From Nannocystis sp. RBIL2 (lineage in GTDB: Bacteria; Myxococcota_A; Polyangia; Nannocystales; Nannocystaceae), in NCBI RefSeq assembly GCF_026626745.1, contig NZ_JAPNJW010000001.1, positions 4,200,001 to 4,264,000 of the forward strand: a stretch of 64,000 bases of DNA, written 5' to 3'. Shown here in pieces: positions 8,536 through 18,200 of this stretch. Every line of letters begins with the position of its first letter. Within the stretch, counting starts at the first letter, position 1. The notes under the pieces were generated by a model. The model was not told the origin of the DNA. It saw only the letters and a list, made by a program, of their open reading frames with translations, and did no database searches. The position numbers were made by a program, and so were the translations under genes.

Positions 8536-9792
8536 TCACCCCGCCAGCACGGGCAGCCGGACCGTCGTGCGCGGCGGGGCCGCGTCCCACGGCTCCTCGA
8601 GGATCTCGTACAGCCCGAAGTCGTACGGATCGCCGGGGGCGGCCTGGCGCAGGACCACGCGCTCGCGCAGCCCCTTGCGCTTCATCTGCGTCGCCCGGTA
8701 GTAGCAGAAGGGGTTGTTGCCGCGCTTGCCGATCGCGCTGTGGGCGGTGAACGAGCAGCCCGCGCGGCACACCTCCGCGTAATAGCAGGACTTGCAAAAG
8801 CCCCACAGCTCGGACGTCCCGCGCTCGCGGGCGAACGCGATCTCGGGCGCATCGTTCCAGATGTCCGCGAGCGCGGCGGTCTTCACGTTGCCGCCGGTGT
8901 AGGGCGCCGTCGGCAGCGACGGGCAGCCCTTGATCGTCCCGTCGGACTCGATGCCCATCACGAACTTGCCGGCCGAGCAGCCCTGCCAATAGCTGTCGGG
9001 CGAGCCCGGACGGGTGCGCAGCAGCTGCTCGTGCGGCCCGAAGTAGCCGAGGTTGTTGCCGAGGCGGACGTGGAACGCCCGCTCCCACGCGATCCCCCGG
9101 TCCGCCGCGCGCTGCTGGGCCCAGCGCTGGATGTCCGCCAGAGTGTCGATCACCTCGAGCACCATGTACGGCTCGAGCAGCCAGTCCGGGCGGTCGGCCG
9201 CGCGGCCCATCGGCGCGGTCATCTGCGCCCGCCACACCGCCACCCCCGCGTCGGCCAGCAGCTCCGCCGTCTCGCGCAGCACGTCCTTGTTGAGGCGGTT
9301 GATCTGCGAGTTCGACGTCACCAGCATCCCCGCCTCGCGGGCGTTGCGGATGCCCTTGAGCGCCGCCGCGTGGCTGCCCGGGCTCGCGCGCAGCGTGTCG
9401 TGGGCCGCCTCCGGCCCGTCGACCGACACCCCGATCGCCGCCAGCCCGGCCTCGCGCAGCTTGCGGCAGCGGTCCTGCGTCAGGCCGCGCCCGCCGGTCT
9501 GCATCGTCACGCGGATGCCGGCCTTCGTCATGTGCTCGATGAGCCGGTAACAATCGCCGCGCAAGTACGCCTCGCCGCCGATCAGCGTCACCTCGCGGCT
9601 GCCGAGGCGCACCAGCGCGTCGGCCACCTCGAGCAGCTCCTCGGTGTTCAGCTCGTCGGGCCGCGCGTCGCCGGCCCGCGACCCGCAGTGCGCACACTCG
9701 TGGTCGCAGCGCAGCGTCGTCTCCCAGACGACGTAGATCGGTCGCGGCTGCCTCAAGTCATCCGGACGCAGCGCGCGTGCAGGTGAGTTCAT
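8536..9792 (-). CDS. radical SAM/SPASM domain protein
   Basis: The protein has 418 residues from the ATG at 9792 (MNSPARALRP). The [4Fe-4S]-SAM motif CxxxCxxC is CDHECAHC near residue 30, followed by the GGE-like segment LIGGEAYLR and the later strand IGVSVDGPE. The C-terminal SPASM region binds auxiliary clusters: CSAGKF, KGCPSLPT, then CKSCYYAEVCRAGC. Radical SAM/SPASM proteins mature peptides or proteins (PqqE, anSME types) or modify cofactors. No precursor peptide is adjacent, and the RiPP locus at 19.5-22 kb is 10 kb away, so the substrate is unknown. Confidence 0.9.
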   Translation of the reverse strand: MNSPARALRPDDLRQPRPIYVVWETTLRCDHECAHCGSRAGDARPDELNTEELLEVADALVRLGSREVTLIGGEAYLRGDCYRLIEHMTKAGIRVTMQTGGRGLTQDRCRKLREAGLAAIGVSVDGPEAAHDTLRASPGSHAAALKGIRNAREAGMLVTSNSQINRLNKDVLRETAELLADAGVAVWRAQMTAPMGRAADRPDWLLEPYMVLEVIDTLADIQRWAQQRAADRGIAWERAFHVRLGNNLGYFGPHEQLLRTRPGSPDSYWQGCSAGKFVMGIESDGTIKGCPSLPTAPYTGGNVKTAALADIWNDAPEIAFARERGTSELWGFCKSCYYAEVCRAGCSFTAHSAIGKRGNNPFCYYRATQMKRKGLRERVVLRQAAPGDPYDFGLYEILEEPWDAAPPRTTVRLPVLAG

Positions 9793-9925
9793 GCGGCTAT
9801 CGTACCCGATCGGGCCGCGGCCCGTCCTACCGGGCAGCGCGCGTCTCCAGGATCTCGGCTCGCGGCCGCTCGCACCCACGCGGCTGCGCGACGCCTCGAG
9901 GTCACGACATTTCTGTCTCGCCTCG

Positions 9926-11077
9926 TCAGCCGCCCGAGTCGGCGTCCTCGGCGTCGGGACCGGGCGGCGTCGCGTCGGCGAGGTCGTCGAGGTAGCCGTG
10001 CGGCAGCGCGACCTTCTGCGGCGGCCCGCTCTTGCCGCGCACGATCGGCCCCGCCGGGAACGGCTCGGCGAGGTCGACTTCGCCCGCCAGCGCCGCCAGT
10101 TCGGCCAGTCGCTGGGCCTGCATCAGCTTCGGCACCACCGGCTCCGCGCTGGCGAAGCCCAGCGTGTACCAGCGCGCGTGCTTGCGGAACGCCGCCATGG
10201 CTGGCTCTTCGGACATCCACGCGCACAGCCGCTCCGCGTGCTCCAGCATGACCGCCCACACCTCGCCGAGCGACGGCGGGGCCGGCGGCGGCGCGCCGGC
10301 GAACGCGGCTGCCAGCTCGCGGAACAGCCACGGCCTCCCGAGGCAGCCGCGGCCGACCACGACCCCGTCGCAACCTGTCTCTCGGACCATGCGAAGCGCG
10401 TCGTCGGCCTCCCAGATGTCGCCGTTGCCGAGCACGGGGATCGTGCGCACCGCCTGCTTGAGCGCCGCGATCGCCTCCCAGCGGGCCGCCCCCGAGTACA
10501 GCTGCGCGGCCGTCCGCGCGTGCAAGGCGATCGCGGCGCAGCCCTCCTCCTCGCCGATCGCTCCCGCCTGCAGGTACGTCAGCAGCCCGTCGTCGATGCC
10601 CATGCGGAACTTCATCGTCACCGGCACCGCGCCGGCCGCCTCGACCGCGCCCCGCACGATCGCGCGCAGCAGGTTGGGCTTGACCGGGATCGCCGAGCCG
10701 CCGCCCTTGCGCGTCACCTTGCGCACCGGACAGCCGAAGTTGAGGTCGATGTGATCGACCCGCCCCTCGCCGACGAGGAAGCGCACCGCGCCGACGATCG
10801 TCGCCGGGTCGACGCCGTAGAGCTGGAGGCTGCGCGGCGACTCGTCCGCGCCGAAGTCCGACAGCTGCAGGCTGCGCGCGTCGCCGCGCACCAGCGGCCC
10901 CGCGGTGATCATCTCGCTGACGTAGAGCCCGGCGCCGAACCGGCGGCACAGCGCGCGGAACGGGTAATTTGTGATGCCCGCCATCGGTGCCAACACGACC
11001 GGCGGCCACACCCGCAATGGCCCGATCTGCAACGCGGACGTCTCGCCCGACTCGCGCTTCGCCTCCGCCGTCGTCAC
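9926..11077 (-). CDS. dusB: tRNA-dihydrouridine synthase (DusB-like)
   Basis: This FMN enzyme reduces uridine to dihydrouridine in tRNA. The protein has 383 residues from the GTG at 11077. Family features are the FMN-binding start LAPMAGITNYPFRALCR, the catalytic-loop region DLNFGCPVRKVTRKGGGSA (Cys is the proton donor), TMKFRMGIDD, ALHARTAAQLYSG and the phosphate-binding VLGNGDIW and GVVVGRGCLGRPWLF. The C-terminal tail beyond about residue 350 is a low-complexity Asp/Pro extension. Upstream in-frame sequence as far as 12571 is open but looks non-coding, so the GTG start is preferred. Confidence 0.92.
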   Translation of the reverse strand: MTTAEAKRESGETSALQIGPLRVWPPVVLAPMAGITNYPFRALCRRFGAGLYVSEMITAGPLVRGDARSLQLSDFGADESPRSLQLYGVDPATIVGAVRFLVGEGRVDHIDLNFGCPVRKVTRKGGGSAIPVKPNLLRAIVRGAVEAAGAVPVTMKFRMGIDDGLLTYLQAGAIGEEEGCAAIALHARTAAQLYSGAARWEAIAALKQAVRTIPVLGNGDIWEADDALRMVRETGCDGVVVGRGCLGRPWLFRELAAAFAGAPPPAPPSLGEVWAVMLEHAERLCAWMSEEPAMAAFRKHARWYTLGFASAEPVVPKLMQAQRLAELAALAGEVDLAEPFPAGPIVRGKSGPPQKVALPHGYLDDLADATPPGPDAEDADSGG

Positions 11078-11200
11078 GCCGCGCTCATAACACAGGGTTT
11101 TCCTCTCGCACAGAGCGGCGGCCACGGCAGCGACGTAGGTGGCGTGCGGTGGCAAATCCACCGTTGACGGTTCGCGCCCGCCGCGGCCACGATAAGGGGC

Positions 11201-12301
11201 ATGAGATTTGGAATGATGGGACGCGAAACCGCGGTCGCGCTGCTGCTTGCGACCGCCTGCGGCGATTCGGGCAACACGACCGCCGGCGCCGACGGCACCG
11301 AGACCCAGGCCAGCACCACCGACACCAGCGCGGGCACCGCCGGCGACCCGACCGGAGGCGTCAGCGACAGCGAGACCGGCACGCCGACGACCTCGGCCGG
11401 CAGCAACTCGGGCGACAGCGACACCGCCACCACGACCACCACCGGCGAGACCGCGACGACCAGCACCACCGCGCCGACCACCGAGACCGGGCCCGACACG
11501 ACGACCACCACGACGTCCCCCGGCACCACCACCGAAGAGACCACCAGCGACACCACGACCACCGGCGACACCACGACCACCGGCGACACCACCATGGGCG
11601 TCGACGACACCGGCGTGAGCAGCACCACCGCCGACACGACCACCAGCACGAGCGAGCCCGACACGACCACCGGCGACCTCCCGTGCGGCAGCGTGCTCAA
11701 GGCGACGATCCGCGACTTCGCCTTCGCCCACCCCGACTTCGAGAACTACAGCGGCAACGGCGCCTACAAGGGCCTCGTCGAGCAGAACCTCGGCCCCGAC
11801 GAGAAGCCGACCTACGCCCACCCGGGCCCGACGCCGCAGACCAGCGGGCCGGCCGCGTTCGCCCAGTGGTACAACGACGTGCCCGGCGTCAATCATACGT
11901 TCCAGATCGATCTGCCGCTGACGGAGGTCCAGCCCGGCCTCTATCAGTTCGCCGACAACACCTTCTTCCCGATCGACAACCTCGGGTTCGGCAACGAGGG
12001 CCAGCCCAACAACTTCGCCTTCACCACCGAGATCCACACGACCTTCTTCTACAACGGCGGCGAGGTGTTCACCTTCATCGGCGACGACGATGTCTGGGTG
12101 TTCATCAACGGCAAGCTGGCGCTCGACCTCGGCGGCCTCCACTCGCAGCTGACGGCCTCGGTCAACCTCGACAACGCCGCGAACGCCCTCGGCATCGTCA
12201 AGGGGATGTCCTACTCGCTCGACGTCTTCCACGCCGAGCGCCACACCAACGAGTCGAACTTCCGCATCGACACGACGATCGCCTGCTTCGTGCCGATGTG
12301 A
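11201..12301 (+). CDS. fibro-slime domain lipoprotein
   Basis: The protein has 366 residues with a lipoprotein signal ending in LLATAC, then about 140 residues of Thr/Ser/Gly/Asp linker containing repeated TTTGDTTT units. The C-terminal domain begins with LKATIRDFAFAHPDFENY and includes FFYNGGEVFTFIGDDDVWVFING and LALDLGGLHS. These are the marks of the fibro-slime/PA14-like domain first seen in cellulolytic Fibrobacter and slime-mould proteins. It is probably a surface adhesin or carbohydrate-binding protein. The linker DNA is rich in ACCACC/GACACC repeats. It is divergent from dusB with 123 bp between the starts. Confidence 0.85.
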   Translation: MRFGMMGRETAVALLLATACGDSGNTTAGADGTETQASTTDTSAGTAGDPTGGVSDSETGTPTTSAGSNSGDSDTATTTTTGETATTSTTAPTTETGPDTTTTTTSPGTTTEETTSDTTTTGDTTTTGDTTMGVDDTGVSSTTADTTTSTSEPDTTTGDLPCGSVLKATIRDFAFAHPDFENYSGNGAYKGLVEQNLGPDEKPTYAHPGPTPQTSGPAAFAQWYNDVPGVNHTFQIDLPLTEVQPGLYQFADNTFFPIDNLGFGNEGQPNNFAFTTEIHTTFFYNGGEVFTFIGDDDVWVFINGKLALDLGGLHSQLTASVNLDNAANALGIVKGMSYSLDVFHAERHTNESNFRIDTTIACFVPM

Positions 12302-12332
12302 CGCTCGCACGGCTCCGATGAGGTGACCGAAT

Positions 12333-12356
12333 GGACATGTCCTCCACGGCATGTCC
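12333..12356. repeat. GGACATG palindromic element
   Basis: GGACATGTCC (12333-12342), loop TCCA, then CGGCATGTCC (12347-12356), which matches the reverse complement except at the two inner bases. It lies between the convergent fibro-slime gene and the MYXO-CTERM remnant. Confidence 0.8.
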
Positions 12357-12368
12357 GTTCGGCCATTC

Positions 12369-12635
12369 TCACCCGCGACGGCGCCGCCGCCCGAGCCACG
12401 GCAGCAGCAGCGCCAGGACGCCCCAGCCGCTCGCGTCCGGGTCCGCCGCGCACGCGCAGCCGTCCTTGCCCGTGTCCGAGCCGGCGGTCGCAGAGTCGCT
12501 CGCGCCCTCCGAGTCGCCGCCGGTCTCGCTCGCCTCCGTGGTCGTCGGCTCGCCCCCCGGCGGCGGAGCATCGCACGAAGCGGCGCGCCGCGCCCGGCCG
12601 CGAGCTCGAGCCTCGGGATCGTCCCCGCGCCGGCG
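12369..12635 (-). pseudogene. orphan MYXO-CTERM tail, in frame after the lipoprotein stop
   Basis: Reading on from the TGA that ends the next gene upstream (12636-12638), the same frame stays open for 88 codons. The second half is a typical MYXO-CTERM end: a Thr/Glu/Ser linker (EPTTTEASETGGDSEG), then DGCACAADPD, a hydrophobic helix (GWGVLALLLPWLG) and RRRRRG before a TGA at 12369-12371. It has no start codon or body of its own. It may be the stranded end of a lost surface-protein gene, or less likely a read-through extension of the gene before it. Confidence 0.6.
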
Positions 12636-13358
12636 TCACGAGGGGAACTGCGGCGCGAACGAGGCCGCGAAGTCGGCGAACGCGTGCTCCCAGATCGCCA
12701 TCGTCAACGCCGGCCCGACCGCCGTAAACAGGTAGGTCTCGCCGCGGTACTCGACGATCGCCGCCATCATGCGGTAGCCGGGGTCGTTGTAGCGCTCCTT
12801 CGCGTCGGGTCCGACCGGGGCCGCGTAGGTGCCGGCCATGTCGGCGAGCGTGACCTCGAGCGGGCCGCGGACCATCTCCTGCACCCGCACCTGCTCGTCG
12901 GACAGCGGTGCCCCGGCCTCGGTCATGAATTGCGAGCGCCACTGACGGACGTACGCCGTCGGATCGACCCCGGCAGCGGCGAAGCGGCGGATGTCCAGGC
13001 GCGCCTCGCCGCCGGGCCCGGGCAGGACGAAGCCCGGCCGCGCGTCGGGCGGCTCGCTCGGCGCCGCGACCCATTCCACGGGCACGCGGAAGAACATGCG
13101 CTCGACCGCCTCGACGCGCGTACGCCCGCTGAGCTGCACCTCGGTCGCGTTGATGGCGGGCCGCGGCGTCCGCGGGTTCATCCCGGGCGGCGGCGACGTG
13201 GTCGGCGGCAGCGGGTCCTTGTACGACGACGCTCGCGTGTCGATCGCCGCCACCACCGCGAACGGGTCGGCCTTCGTCTCCTTCATCACCTCGGGCTCGC
13301 GCTGGCAAGCGACCAGCACGAGCGCGGCGAACCAGAGCGAGGGACCACGCGACATCAC
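12636..13358 (-). CDS. lipoprotein of unknown function
   Basis: The protein has 240 residues and begins with two Met codons (13358, 13355) and a lipobox LVLVAC. After a Pro-rich linker (about residues 50-70) comes a globular domain containing RMFFRVPVEWVAAPSEPPDARPG, FVLPGPGGEARLDIRRF and EYRGETYLFTAVGP. This pattern resembles PsbP/DUF1795-like alpha/beta proteins, but the match is by eye only. The protein is complete by itself at FAPQFPS. The in-frame MYXO-CTERM tail after its stop is described separately. It is divergent from the DUF72 gene. Confidence 0.8.
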   Translation of the reverse strand: MMSRGPSLWFAALVLVACQREPEVMKETKADPFAVVAAIDTRASSYKDPLPPTTSPPPGMNPRTPRPAINATEVQLSGRTRVEAVERMFFRVPVEWVAAPSEPPDARPGFVLPGPGGEARLDIRRFAAAGVDPTAYVRQWRSQFMTEAGAPLSDEQVRVQEMVRGPLEVTLADMAGTYAAPVGPDAKERYNDPGYRMMAAIVEYRGETYLFTAVGPALTMAIWEHAFADFAASFAPQFPS

Positions 13359-13467
13359 TCCGAGTGCTTAGCAAACAGCCTCCGCGCGACAACCGGGCCC
13401 GACCGTCGCCGCTGCGCGCAATCCATTCGCGGTTGCCCGCGTCACGGCCTGTGTCAAGGCCGGGCGC

Positions 13468-14241
13468 GTGTTGTGGATCGGCACCTCCGGCTGGCAATAC
13501 CGCGACTGGCGCGGCCGCTTCTATCCCGACGAATTGCCGCAGCACCGCTGGCTGTCGCACTACGCGACCGCCTTCCGCACCGTCGAGCTCAACAACAGTT
13601 TTTACCGCCTGCCCGACGGTGACACCTTCGCCGCCTGGCGCCGCGACACCCCCGCCGACTTCGTGATCGCGACCAAGGCCAGCCGCTTCCTGTCGCACAT
13701 GAAGCGCCTCAAAGATCCGGAGGAGCCGATCGCTCGCCTGCTCGAGCGGGCCTGCCGGCTCGGCGACAAGCTGGGCCCGGTGCTGGTCCAGCTGCCGGCG
13801 CGGATGGCTTGCGACCGCGAGCGCCTCGAGCACTTCCTCGCGGTGTGGCCCGCGCGTCAGCGCCTGGCGATCGAGTTTCGCCACCCGTCCTGGTTCACCC
13901 CCGAGACCTTCGCCGCCCTGCGCCGCCGCGACGTCGCGCTGTGCCTCACCGATGTCGACGGCCGACCCCAGGGCCCGCTCGAGCGGACCGCCGACTGGGG
14001 CTACGTCCGCCTGCACCGCGGCACCGCCGCCCCGCGCCCGTGCTACGGCGTCACTGCCCTGGCCTCGTGGCTCGCGCGGATCTCCCGGCTCTACGCCGAC
14101 CGCCGCGACGTCTTCGTCTTTTTTAATAATGACCCGCGCGCGTGCGCGGTCGCCAACGCGGCCCGCTTCGGCCGCCTCGCCGACGCCGCCGGCCGCGAGC
14201 GCACCCGCACCCCGCACCCCGCAGACGTCGAGCCCGGCTGA
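13468..14241 (+). CDS. DUF72 (YecE-like) TIM-barrel protein
   Basis: The protein has 257 residues and starts with GTG-TTG-TGG. Family motifs are clear: IGTSGWQYRDWRGRFYP at the N terminus, TVELNNSFYRLP, FVIATKASRFLSHMKRL, GPVLVQLPA, AIEFRHPSWF and the end strand DVFVFFNNDP. DUF72 proteins fold as TIM barrels and are widespread, but their reaction is not established. The last 30 residues look like a loose tail. No signal peptide is present, so it is cytoplasmic. Confidence 0.9.
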   Translation: MLWIGTSGWQYRDWRGRFYPDELPQHRWLSHYATAFRTVELNNSFYRLPDGDTFAAWRRDTPADFVIATKASRFLSHMKRLKDPEEPIARLLERACRLGDKLGPVLVQLPARMACDRERLEHFLAVWPARQRLAIEFRHPSWFTPETFAALRRRDVALCLTDVDGRPQGPLERTADWGYVRLHRGTAAPRPCYGVTALASWLARISRLYADRRDVFVFFNNDPRACAVANAARFGRLADAAGRERTRTPHPADVEPG

Positions 14242-14389
14242 GCGATCGCGCCGCGACTGCCTCCAGGGCCGATGTCGCCGGCGATGGACGACCGCGGGTT
14301 TGCGATCTGCCGTTCGCTTCTCGCCCGCCGCGGCGTACCATGTAGGGCCTCGCCGTCCGGCGCGCTCCCTGTTCCCGAGGACATGTGAC

Positions 14390-14986
14390 ATGAGCCAGGT
14401 CCGCATCATCGCCGACGTCGACGGCGCGCTCGTCGACTACGACGCCGAGTTCCTCGGCGCGGGCGAGCGGACCGCGCTGCTCGCCGAGCTCGCGCAGGTC
14501 CAGGACCGCTTCGACCGCGACCGCGTGGTGATGTACGGCAAGACCATCGACTCGCCGCGGATGGTGTGCGCCTTCGGCGACGACGGCCTGCACTACCGCT
14601 ACGCCGGCGTCGACCGCACCACGCACCCGTGGCCGCCGCACCTGCGGGCCGCCCGCGACCGGATCGCCGCGGTCTGCGGCCACCCCTTCAACTACGCCCT
14701 CGTCAACCTCTACCGCACGGGCGACGACTACATCGGCTGGCACGCCGACAAGGTCAGCGACCTCGTCGCCGGCTCCGCGATCGCCAGCCTCAGCCTCGGC
14801 GCCGCGCGGCCGTTCCAGCTGCGCCACAAGAGCTCCGGCGAGCTGCAAGAGGTCGTGCTCGCGTCCGGCAGCCTGCTGGTGATGCGCGGCACCTGCCAGC
14901 AATTTTACAAGCATTCTCTCCCACGCCGACGCGGCGTGACCGAGCCGCGCTTCAACGTCACCTTCCGCCACGTGCGCGCCGGGTGA
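14390..14986 (+). CDS. alkB: AlkB-like 2-oxoglutarate/Fe(II) dioxygenase
   Basis: AlkB enzymes oxidatively remove alkyl groups from DNA or RNA bases. The protein has 198 residues. Metal ligands are His118 and Asp120 in GWHADK and His175 in FYKHSLPRR; Arg187 and Arg193 in PRFNVTFR bind 2-oxoglutarate. The substrate region NLYRTGDDYIGWH is also conserved, and the size fits the short ALKBH2/3-like bacterial group. The start ATG at 14390 lies 9 bases after the ATG of a GGACATGT half-site (14379-14386), so the repeat borders the translation start. Confidence 0.92.
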   Translation: MSQVRIIADVDGALVDYDAEFLGAGERTALLAELAQVQDRFDRDRVVMYGKTIDSPRMVCAFGDDGLHYRYAGVDRTTHPWPPHLRAARDRIAAVCGHPFNYALVNLYRTGDDYIGWHADKVSDLVAGSAIASLSLGAARPFQLRHKSSGELQEVVLASGSLLVMRGTCQQFYKHSLPRRRGVTEPRFNVTFRHVRAG

Positions 14987-14998
14987 GGCGAATCGATC

Positions 14999-15020
14999 AC
15001 ATGTCCTAAGGGACATATGT
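14999..15020. repeat. GGACATG palindromic element
   Basis: ACATGTCC, loop TAAG, then GGACATATGT; the right arm carries an extra AT. It follows the AlkB-like gene in a convergent junction. Confidence 0.75.
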
Positions 15021-15078
15021 GAGGAGCGACGCGTCGGCGTCGCACGGATCCGCCCCGACGCTTTCTGACGGCGCACAT

Positions 15079-15100
15079 GACATGTCTCGAGAGACATGTC
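15079..15100. repeat. GGACATG palindromic element, perfect arms
   Basis: GACATGTCT (15079-15087) and AGACATGTC (15092-15100) pair perfectly around CGAG. It abuts the minus-strand coding remnant at 15101-15245, whose frame reads straight into the element. Confidence 0.85.
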
Positions 15101-15245
15101 GTACTCGATCGCGTGCGAGGCGTTCGACGGGTCGAGCACGTCGACGACGCCCGCGATCGCGCCCCCGGCCTTGCGCCCTGAACGCTCTCGTCGCTGAAGC
15201 TCACGAACGCGGAGGTCGTGGACGCGCCGTCCACAACCGGCGCAT
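15101..15245 (-). pseudogene. short coding-like remnant of unknown family
   Basis: On the minus strand the segment reads TDAPVVDGASTTSAFVSFSD and then, after a one-base shift near 15165, AGGAIAGVVDVLDPSNASHA followed by IEYD. Unlike the surrounding Arg/Pro-rich frames, this has the composition of a real protein. It has no start codon and is cut off at the palindromic element at 15100. I take it as the leftover of a gene lost between the kinase and the AlkB-like gene; the family is not recognised. Confidence 0.35.
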
Positions 15246-15282
15246 CGGTGTGGCCTCGCAGACGACAGGCCGCGCGGCCGGG

Positions 15283-18200
15283 TCAGCGGGCGGCGAGCCA
15301 CGTGCGAACAGCCTCGGCCTCGCTCGCGTAGCCGTCGGCGGCGGCCAGCACCGTGAGCGCCGCCTCGGCGAGGCGACGCGCGGCTTCCGGGTCGTCGTCG
15401 GCGAGCAGGAGGGCGCGATCGAAGCGCACCTGCGCCAGCGCCGGCAGGTCGGCGTCGGCTTCGGCGACGTAGATCTGCTCCGCGCGTTCGAGGTGTGCAT
15501 GCGCCTGCGAGCGGCGCCCCGTGGCCGCTTCGCTGAGGCCCAGCAGCGCCAGCGCCTCGGCCGTGCGCGGGTTGTCCTCGGCGACGACTTCGGCGAGCAC
15601 GCCGACGGCGGCCTCGATGGCGACCAGCGCTTCGTCATGGCGACCCAGCGCCCGGCAAGCGCGCGCCTCCAGCTGGCGGGCGCGGGCCAGCGCCAGCCCG
15701 AGGCTGGGGACGCGGCTCAGCTGCTGCGCCACGGAGCGCGCGACGGTCAGGGCCTCCGCGGGGCGGCCGAGCGTCAGCTCGATCTCGGCGCGGTCGCACC
15801 CCACCTCGAGGTGCCGCGCATGGCCGGGCGGGAGCGTCTGCGCGAGCACGGCCTCGGCGCGCGCCTGGTGCTGCCGGGCGGTCTCACCGTCCCCGGCGAG
15901 GGCGGCGGCGTGGGCGTGCAACACGGCGATGTTGGCGGCGGCGAGCGAAGCGTCGCTGGGCCCGAGCAAGGTCCGGGCGACGGCGAGGTGGTCGAGGGCC
16001 TCGACGGGCCTCCGGCGCAGGGTGGCCAGCCACGCGAGCTGCTGCTCGACGAACGCGAGGGCGCCGTGGTCGGGGTCGGGGCGGGCCTCGGCGTCGGCGC
16101 GCACGCCGAGCAGGATCGCCTCGGCGTCCGCGAAGCGGCGGTGCTTGAGGTAGGCCATGCCGAGGTTGGCGCGCACCAGCAAGACCGTCGGATGGGCCGC
16201 GCCGAACGCCCGCTCGCCGATCGCCAGCGCGGGCCGCAGGGCCTCGATCGCGGCCCCGGTGCGGTAGAGGTCGTTGCGCAGGGTCCCGAGGTTGGCGTGG
16301 GTGTAGACCAGCTCGCCCGCATCGGGTCCGACGGCGGCGGTCTTGGCCGCGATCGCGGCGACGAACAGCGCCTCGGCGCGGGCCCAGTCGCTCTGGCCGA
16401 GGGCCACGGCGCCGGCGTTGTTGAGGAGCTCGCCGCGCAGGGCGTCAGGGTCGTCGACGCGGCCGAGCAGGGCGAGCGCGACCTCCTGGTCGCGGGCGGC
16501 GTCGGCGGGCTGGCCGAAGCGGTAGCCGCGGACGTAGATCCGGCGGGCCAGGGCCTCGGCTGCGACGCGGTCGTGGCCACTGCCCAGGCCGTCGCGGAAG
16601 GCCGCGGTGAAGGCCTCGTCGGCGGCCGCGGGGTCGCTGGCGAGGAGGGCGCGGCCGCGGTACAGCGCCAGCTCGGCGGCGAAGGGGCGATGCCCGGTGG
16701 CCGCGAGCTCGGGCGCGAGGGCGTCGGCGGCCGCGACGGCGCGGTCGTAGAGGCCGGTGCTCTCGAGGGCGCGCACGCGGGCGAGGCCGGCCTGGAAGCG
16801 CGCGACCGCGGACGCGACCGCGGGGTCTCCCGGCGGGCGCAGGGGATCGGCGAGCAGGCTGTCGAGGTCGCCGCAGGCGGCGATCGGCGGCAAGACGTCG
16901 GCGGCCAGAGCGGCGCCCTGCAGCGTCTCGCCGTCGACCTGGGCGAGCACGTCGGTGAGCGCGGCGAGGTCGGTGCGCCGCAGCTCGAGGCAGCGCATGC
17001 GCAGGTCGTACTGGGTGTCCGACTGACGCCCGGCGCGGTGGGCCTGGCAGGCGTCGTCGTGCATGTCCGCCCAGTCGGCGGCGTAGGCGGCGAGCCGGGC
17101 CTCGAGGTGGGCCCAGGTGGCGGGGGCGAACGGCTGGCGCAGGGCGAGCATGGCAGCGCCCAGCTGCTCGCGCCGCGAGTCGTCCCAGACGCCGCGCAGG
17201 GCGGCGCTGCCGTCGGGACAGGCCTGGGCCTCGGAGGCGGCGAAGAACCAGCCGCAGAGCAAGCCGAACGCGCCCAGGGCGGCGCCGAACAGGCCGGTGC
17301 GGAGGCGGCGGCGGCGGGCGCGGGCCGGGTCCTGGGCGAGGGCGTCCAGCAGCGCGTCCATCGACGGATAGCGGCGCGCCGGGTCGGCCGCCAGGCCACG
17401 CACGACGGCCCGCCGCAGCCACGCCGGGACCGTCGCGCCGGGCGGGGCCGCCTGGACCTCACCGCGCTCGATCGCCGCGCGCAGGGCCGCCACCGAGGTG
17501 CGCGGGAACGGCGGCGCGCCGTACAGGGCCTCGTAGGCCGTGACGCAGAAGCTGAACTGGTCGCTGCGCTCGTCGCAGGCCAGGCCGGCGTGCTGCTCGG
17601 GGGCCATGTACGCGGGCGTGCCCAGGACCGCGCCGGCCCGCGTGAGCGCGAGCTGCAGCATCCGCCGCCCGGACGAGGCGGGCACCGGCGCCGGCTCGAC
17701 CTCGCCGGTGTCGAAGGCCCGCGCGAGCCCGAAGTCAGCCACCTTCACGCTGCCGTCCACGCCGACCAAAGTGTTGTGCGGCTTGTAGTCGCGGTGGACG
17801 ATGCCGGCCCGGTGCGCCGCCGCGAGCCCGCGACCGGACGCGAGCAGCACCGGCAGCACCTCCTGCCAGCCGCGGGCCTTCGCGGCCAGCCAGGCGTCGA
17901 GGCTCTGGCCGCGCACGAACTCCATGGCGATGAAGTGCTGCGCGCCGAGGCTGACGACCTCGAACACGGAGACGATGTTGGGATGCGACAGGCGGGCCAT
18001 CGCCTGGGCCTCGCGCAGCAGCCGGTCGTCGTTGCGGCCGCCGTCGTGGTGCAGCAGCTTGAGCGCGACCTTGCGGTCGAGCAGCTCGTCGTAGGCGGCG
18101 TAGACCACCCCCATGCCGCCCTCGCCGAGGCGCTCGAGCACGGTGAAGCGACCGAGCCGCACCGGGGCGGCGGCGGGTCGATCGAACCGCTCGAGCTCGT

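Noticed and set aside
8536..9792. Radical SAM protein as part of the RiPP locus
   Set aside because: It is 10 kb away with unrelated genes between and has no adjacent precursor peptide, so a link is not supported.
11078..12571. Upstream extension of dusB to about 880 residues
   Set aside because: The extra 498 codons are antisense to the fibro-slime gene and have shadow composition; the normal DusB start fits the GTG at 11077.
12636..12638. Selenocysteine or programmed read-through at the lipoprotein TGA
   Set aside because: No selenocysteine insertion hairpin or conserved context is seen, and the protein before the stop is already complete.
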